DNA of 9,380 nucleotides, taken from positions 1 to 9,380 of the forward strand of contig JAHHRC010000052.1 in NCBI GenBank assembly GCA_020026035.1. Direction: 5' to 3'. Every line of letters begins with the position of its first letter. Positions within the stretch are counted from its first letter, which is position 1. Positions 6,658-9,380 of the stretch are shown one piece after another. This DNA comes from Erysipelotrichaceae bacterium (GTDB lineage Bacteria; Bacillota_I; Bacilli_A; Erysipelotrichales; Erysipelotrichaceae). The notes beneath the pieces are model-generated. The model saw nothing but the letters and a program-made list of their open reading frames with translations, made no database searches and was not told where the DNA came from. A program made the translations under genes and the position numbers.

Positions 6658-7643
6658 ACATTTACACCCTTACGAACACGCACATCAAATACACCCTGCA
6701 ACACATCCGCAAGCATATTTCCAACATACACAAATACCGCCGTACATACCGTAATCCCTAACAACAACGGCACATCACCACTCAAACCAGCCTTCACCGC
6801 AATCCCGCCAAGACCAGGATAGTTAAACGCCGTTTCAATCAACACAACCCCAGAAAACAATTCCGCAAAACTTGCAAACTGAATCGTAATCGAAGGCAAT
6901 AACACATTCTTAAGACCATACTTCGTAATCAAATCCATGCCCTTCAAACCACGTGACTTCGCATACACAATATGATCACTATGCATGATCTCAATCACCT
7001 TTTCTCTTGTATGCATCGTAATCTCAGAAACACCAACAAGCACAAGCGTCACAATCGGTAACACCATATGTGCCAATCGGTCAAACAACCCAACATCCGC
7101 CTGCACCACACCAATCGGTGAAGAAAACCCAACCGGAACCCATTGCAAGGAAATCCCAAAGACCATAATTAAAACCATCGCCACCCAAAAACTCGGCGTA
7201 CTCGATACAACCATACAATACCCTTGCACAAAACGATCCACGCGACTTCCCTCATAAACACCCGAGACAATTCCAAAATACACACCAACAACCCCTTGTA
7301 ACACAAAGGCAATTAAAATCATCACAAACGAAGAAGAAAACCCCTCCACAATGACCTTAGACACTTCTCTTTGATACACCAAAGACATCCCAAAATCACC
7401 ATGCAAGACATTCTTCAACCAACTCATATACCGAACAAAAAACGACCCATTCAAGCCCCATTGTTCAACAAGCAAGGCACGTTGTTCAACACTTACACCA
7501 CGACCCATACTACGCACAAAAGATTGCACCGGATCAATCGGCGCAATCTCCATTAATACAAAAGAAAAGAAGGATACACATAGTACCAAAAGCACTACTT
7601 GAAACAGCCTTCTACAAACATTCCATCCATTCCACTGTTCCAT
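6654..7643 (-). CDS. ABC importer permease, NikB/DppB-like
   Basis: A 329-residue inner-membrane subunit, the partner of the permease that follows. An N-terminal helix (about 12-32) leads to APIDPVQ (34-40), corresponding to the conserved 'PGDP' region of DppB/NikB. The WGLNGSFFVRYMSWLKNVLHGDFGMS block (62-87) is the family's typical segment before the permease core. Core helices lie at about 105-128, 139-163, 192-209, 251-271 and 292-315. The EAA-type loop is YAKSRGLKGMDLI with YGLKNVLLPSIT (227-253), and ETAFNYPGLGGIAV (270-283) is the well-conserved 'ETvFsyPGlG' motif. An AAAGGGGG ribosome binding site (7650-7657) lies 6 nt upstream of ATG 7641-7643, and the gene starts 17 nt after the binding-protein stop. 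Complete and apparently functional. Confidence 0.93.
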   Translation of the reverse strand: MEQWNGWNVCRRLFQVVLLVLCVSFFSFVLMEIAPIDPVQSFVRSMGRGVSVEQRALLVEQWGLNGSFFVRYMSWLKNVLHGDFGMSLVYQREVSKVIVEGFSSSFVMILIAFVLQGVVGVYFGIVSGVYEGSRVDRFVQGYCMVVSSTPSFWVAMVLIMVFGISLQWVPVGFSSPIGVVQADVGLFDRLAHMVLPIVTLVLVGVSEITMHTREKVIEIMHSDHIVYAKSRGLKGMDLITKYGLKNVLLPSITIQFASFAELFSGVVLIETAFNYPGLGGIAVKAGLSGDVPLLLGITVCTAVFVYVGNMLADVLQGVFDVRVRKGVNV

Positions 7644-7660
7644 ATGTATCCCCCTTTATT

Positions 7661-9247
7661 TTACTTCCGTTTCCAACTCGAAATCGTATCCAACATCGTC
7701 CATCCACCACCATGTGGTTGAACTTTTTGTCTTCCAATTTCTAAATCATCTTTCACAAGATAACAATGGTTCTCATTCACCATCCAAACCCATGGACAAT
7801 CCCCCAGATTCGAACAACCAGTTACACCATCCCATTGAGCCTTTTGGAATAACACATACGCCTCTTCCAAAGACGCACTCCTCAAGGCCTCATGCAAATA
7901 GCCATCCACCACATCATTCTTGTAATAATTCGGATTGTAGTAATCAAATCCACCCATTGAACTTTCATACGTATAGTAAAGCTCTAATGGATCATAACCA
8001 CCCCAACCAAACAACACCATCTCACTATACATCAGTGGCTCAATCTCTGACCACTCTGCATACACCGGTGTAATCTCAACACCAATCTTCTTACCCGTAT
8101 CGGCAAATGCTAAGGCCAAGTTCTCACGATCCTTATAGGCATAATACAAATTCAACTTCGCCACAAGACCATCCTTACTACGAACACCCTCATCATTGAG
8201 CATCCATCCAGCCTCTTCAAGAATCTTAACAGCCTCTTCCACATTGCCATCTTCAAACTTCATGACTTCTTCATTAAACCAAGGCATCCCATCACAAATA
8301 CTATAGGCCTTACTACCTTGTCCATTCAAAGCCCCATCAATCAACGCCTGACGATCAATCGCAACATTCATCGCCTTACGAATCGCTAAATCACTCGTTA
8401 TATCATTTCCAACAACAGCACCTGGAACAATGGCACGTTCATCACTTACTCTACCATTACGCTTTTCCATTGGGAATGTAACCCCTCGATTATCCATCGT
8501 CTTAATCGTCTCAACATGATACCCATCCACAGAAACATCCACATCACTTACAGGAATCCGCACCACGTCAACACTCTTACTACGCGCCAATAACGACGCA
8601 TTACTTTCATCCACAAACAAGAAGGTAACCTTTTCAAACGGAACAGCCTCTCCATAATAATATGGATTCGGTTTCGTAATTAATTGCTCGCCCTTCTTCC
8701 ATTCCACAAACGCAAAAGGACCCGTTCCAATTGGGTTTTCCCCATAGGAACTCGAATACGAACCAGAAGGCACAATACCTAAAGATGCCATCTTACTAAC
8801 AAACGTAATATCCGGCTCATACAACGTAAACACAACCGTATTCCCACTACCTTCAATAGATTCTAAATTACTCAAATCCACCGAAGAACTACCATCCATC
8901 TTCGCCGTTTCATATGTAAACACAACATCCTGAACGCCAAAGTCAGATCCATCGCTAAACTTCACACCATCACGCAACGTAACCGTATAAACCAAACGAT
9001 CATCTGACAACTCATATCCCGTAGCCAAATCACCAACAATATTTAAATCCAAATCTCTTTGAAATAACGCACTCTGAAATAACGAAGTCCCATAATGCCC
9101 ACTTCCCTTAATCGGATCAAACCCACTCTCAGGTTCTTCTCCAAACGCAAGCACTAATTCATTCGCATTACGAACGCTCTCACTCGTTCCACAACCAACG
9201 AACAACACACATAAAAGAACCGATACTAAAACTAATTTAAACCGCAT
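7661..9247 (-). CDS. Family 5 extracellular solute-binding lipoprotein of the importer
   Basis: A 528-residue binding protein (SBP_bac_5, the DppA/OppA/NikA family) that captures the substrate outside the cell and delivers it to the permeases. Numbered from the ATG at 9245-9247, a basic N-terminus and hydrophobic stretch end in FVGC, with Cys19 as the probable lipid-modified residue. Family hallmarks follow: YTVTLRDGVKFSDGSDFGVQD (87-107), NPIGTGPFAF (171-180) and the very typical LAIRKAMNVAIDRQALIDG (287-305). The C-terminal VQPHGGGWTML (509-519) is like NikA-type relatives I recall from Firmicutes. An ATG 6 nt further upstream (9251-9253) is only 1 nt from AAGGAG, while 9247 is 7 nt from it, so 9247 is chosen. 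It is the first gene of a six-gene operon. Ligand-contacting residues cannot be assigned by eye; peptide, nickel or a metal chelate are all possible. Confidence 0.93.
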   Translation of the reverse strand: MRFKLVLVSVLLCVLFVGCGTSESVRNANELVLAFGEEPESGFDPIKGSGHYGTSLFQSALFQRDLDLNIVGDLATGYELSDDRLVYTVTLRDGVKFSDGSDFGVQDVVFTYETAKMDGSSSVDLSNLESIEGSGNTVVFTLYEPDITFVSKMASLGIVPSGSYSSSYGENPIGTGPFAFVEWKKGEQLITKPNPYYYGEAVPFEKVTFLFVDESNASLLARSKSVDVVRIPVSDVDVSVDGYHVETIKTMDNRGVTFPMEKRNGRVSDERAIVPGAVVGNDITSDLAIRKAMNVAIDRQALIDGALNGQGSKAYSICDGMPWFNEEVMKFEDGNVEEAVKILEEAGWMLNDEGVRSKDGLVAKLNLYYAYKDRENLALAFADTGKKIGVEITPVYAEWSEIEPLMYSEMVLFGWGGYDPLELYYTYESSMGGFDYYNPNYYKNDVVDGYLHEALRSASLEEAYVLFQKAQWDGVTGCSNLGDCPWVWMVNENHCYLVKDDLEIGRQKVQPHGGGWTMLDTISSWKRK

Positions 9248-9254
9248 ACCCATT

Positions 9255-9260
9255 CTCCTT
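9255..9260 (-). promoter_or_regulatory. Ribosome binding site deciding the binding-protein start
   Basis: AAGGAG on the minus strand. It sits 7 nt from the ATG at 9245-9247 but only 1 nt from the upstream ATG at 9251-9253. The downstream ATG is therefore the more probable start, shortening the protein by two residues (Met-Gly). Confidence 0.75.
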
Positions 9261-9271
9261 TACCGAATTCT

Positions 9272-9286
9272 ATTATGTGAAATAAT
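9272..9286. promoter_or_regulatory. Inverted repeat over the -10 box
   Basis: ATTAT-GTGAA-ATAAT, with perfect 5-bp arms around a 5-nt centre, covers the -10 box. Its position would suit a repressor site, but arms made only of A and T can arise by chance. Confidence 0.25.
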
Positions 9287-9300
9287 CCACCAACCAACAA
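9272..9300 (-). promoter_or_regulatory. Promoter of the ABC importer-peptidase operon
   Basis: The -10 box is CATAAT (9272-9277, five of six consensus matches) and the -35 box is TTGTTG (9295-9300, TTG conserved), separated by exactly 17 bp. Transcription would start near 9265, giving a leader of under 20 nt that carries the AAGGAG site. The short leader leaves no room for a riboswitch, so control should act at the promoter. Confidence 0.65.
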
Positions 9301-9301
9301 G

Positions 9302-9313
9302 CCCCCTAGGGGG
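9302..9313. promoter_or_regulatory. Perfect palindrome CCCCCTAGGGGG next to the -35 box
   Basis: A 12-bp perfect palindrome that ends one base upstream of the -35 box of the operon promoter. It is a striking G/C block in AT-rich DNA. C-tract/G-tract palindromes with a TA centre resemble operators of the CsoR/RcnR family of metal-sensing repressors, but this is resemblance only. It follows the T-run of a terminator, so it is not itself a terminator stem. Confidence 0.45.
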
Positions 9314-9346
9314 ATAAAAAGAAGTCCCACCCTAAGGCAAGACTTC
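9314..9346 (-). terminator. Intrinsic terminator upstream of the operon
   Basis: On the minus strand GAAGTCTTGCC pairs with GGTGGGACTTC over 11 positions (three G-U wobbles) around a TTAG loop, followed by TTTTTAT. On the plus strand the wobbles become A-C mismatches and no clean T-run follows, so it works on the minus strand. It probably ends a gene entering from the right edge and insulates the ABC operon. Confidence 0.8.
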
Positions 9347-9380
9347 CTTCATTACTTCATCAATCGAACACAACTCACAA
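9332..9380 (-). CDS. Possible C-terminal end of an unidentified gene (partial)
   Basis: One minus-strand frame is open from the window edge for 15 codons and reads CELCSIDEVMKEVLP, then TAG at 9332-9334. The stop falls in the loop of the terminator hairpin, the same stop-in-terminator arrangement seen at 3386-3388. Another frame also stays open for several codons, so the evidence is thin. Far too short to assign a function. Confidence 0.35.
   Translation of the reverse strand, partial: CELCSIDEVMKEVLP

Noticed and set aside
3535..8073. Plus-strand open frames opposite the ABC operon and peptidase (such as 3535-3792, 4191-4490, 4943-5242, 5191-5544, 6985-7257, 7714-8073)
   Set aside because: They are antisense shadows of well-supported minus-strand genes. 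Their His/Thr/Pro/Asn-rich composition follows from strand skew, and none has a convincing ribosome binding site or motif.
1..9380. Mobile elements, CRISPR arrays, tRNA genes, phage or toxin-antitoxin genes
   Set aside because: No terminal inverted repeats, transposase motifs, spaced direct-repeat arrays or cloverleaf-like sequences were seen on either strand.

Overview
The window looks like chromosomal DNA from a low-to-moderate GC Gram-positive bacterium (Firmicutes/Bacillota). An Erysipelotrichia- or Clostridia-like host is my guess, not a demonstrated placement. The evidence is the AT-rich intergenic DNA, strong AAGGAG/GGAGG ribosome binding sites, a lipoprotein-type substrate-binding protein, short stem-loop plus T-run terminators and tight gene packing. 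There is no sign of mobile elements, CRISPR arrays, or tRNA or rRNA genes.

Layout. (1) 4-1702, minus strand: arginyl-tRNA synthetase (argS) with its own intrinsic terminator. (2) 1703-1947: a divergent, very G-poor intergenic region with a small hairpin in the presumed argS leader, candidate promoters both ways and a pair of 11-bp-spaced direct repeats. (3) 1948-3388, plus strand: two overlapping membrane-protein genes. The first has a four-helix N-terminal part, a Gln/Pro linker and a DUF4234-like C-terminal part built from three repeats. The second is a small DUF2752 protein. (4) 3370-3405: one hairpin that contains or touches both converging stop codons and can act as a terminator in both directions. 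(5) 9247 down to 3404, minus strand: a six-gene operon in the order solute-binding lipoprotein, permease B, permease C, ATPase D, ATPase E, M42 aminopeptidase. Spacings are +17, -4, +8 to 9, -7 and +34 nt. (6) 9254-9380: the operon's control region, with a good 17-bp-spaced promoter, a perfect CCCCCTAGGGGG palindrome directly upstream of the -35 box, and a terminator that probably ends a gene lying mostly outside the window.

How the genes work together. The five ABC genes form a complete peptide/nickel-type (PepT family) importer. Both ATPases are short and lack the C-terminal extension of classical Dpp/Opp ATPases, which places the system nearer the NikABCDE/Cnt branch. The substrate cannot be read from the sequence: small peptides, nickel/cobalt or a metal chelate are all possible. 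The metal-dependent M42 aminopeptidase at the end of the operon suggests that imported peptides are trimmed in the cytoplasm, while the G/C-tract palindrome at the promoter hints at a metal-responsive regulator. The DUF4234/DUF2752 pair is a compact membrane module of unknown function.

A striking global feature is that the plus strand is C-rich and G-poor whichever strand is coding, most strongly in the ABC operon. This suggests strong replication-linked skew with the minus strand as the leading strand. I see no clearly new, complete biological system. The most unusual items are the membrane module, the promoter palindrome and the importer-peptidase coupling.
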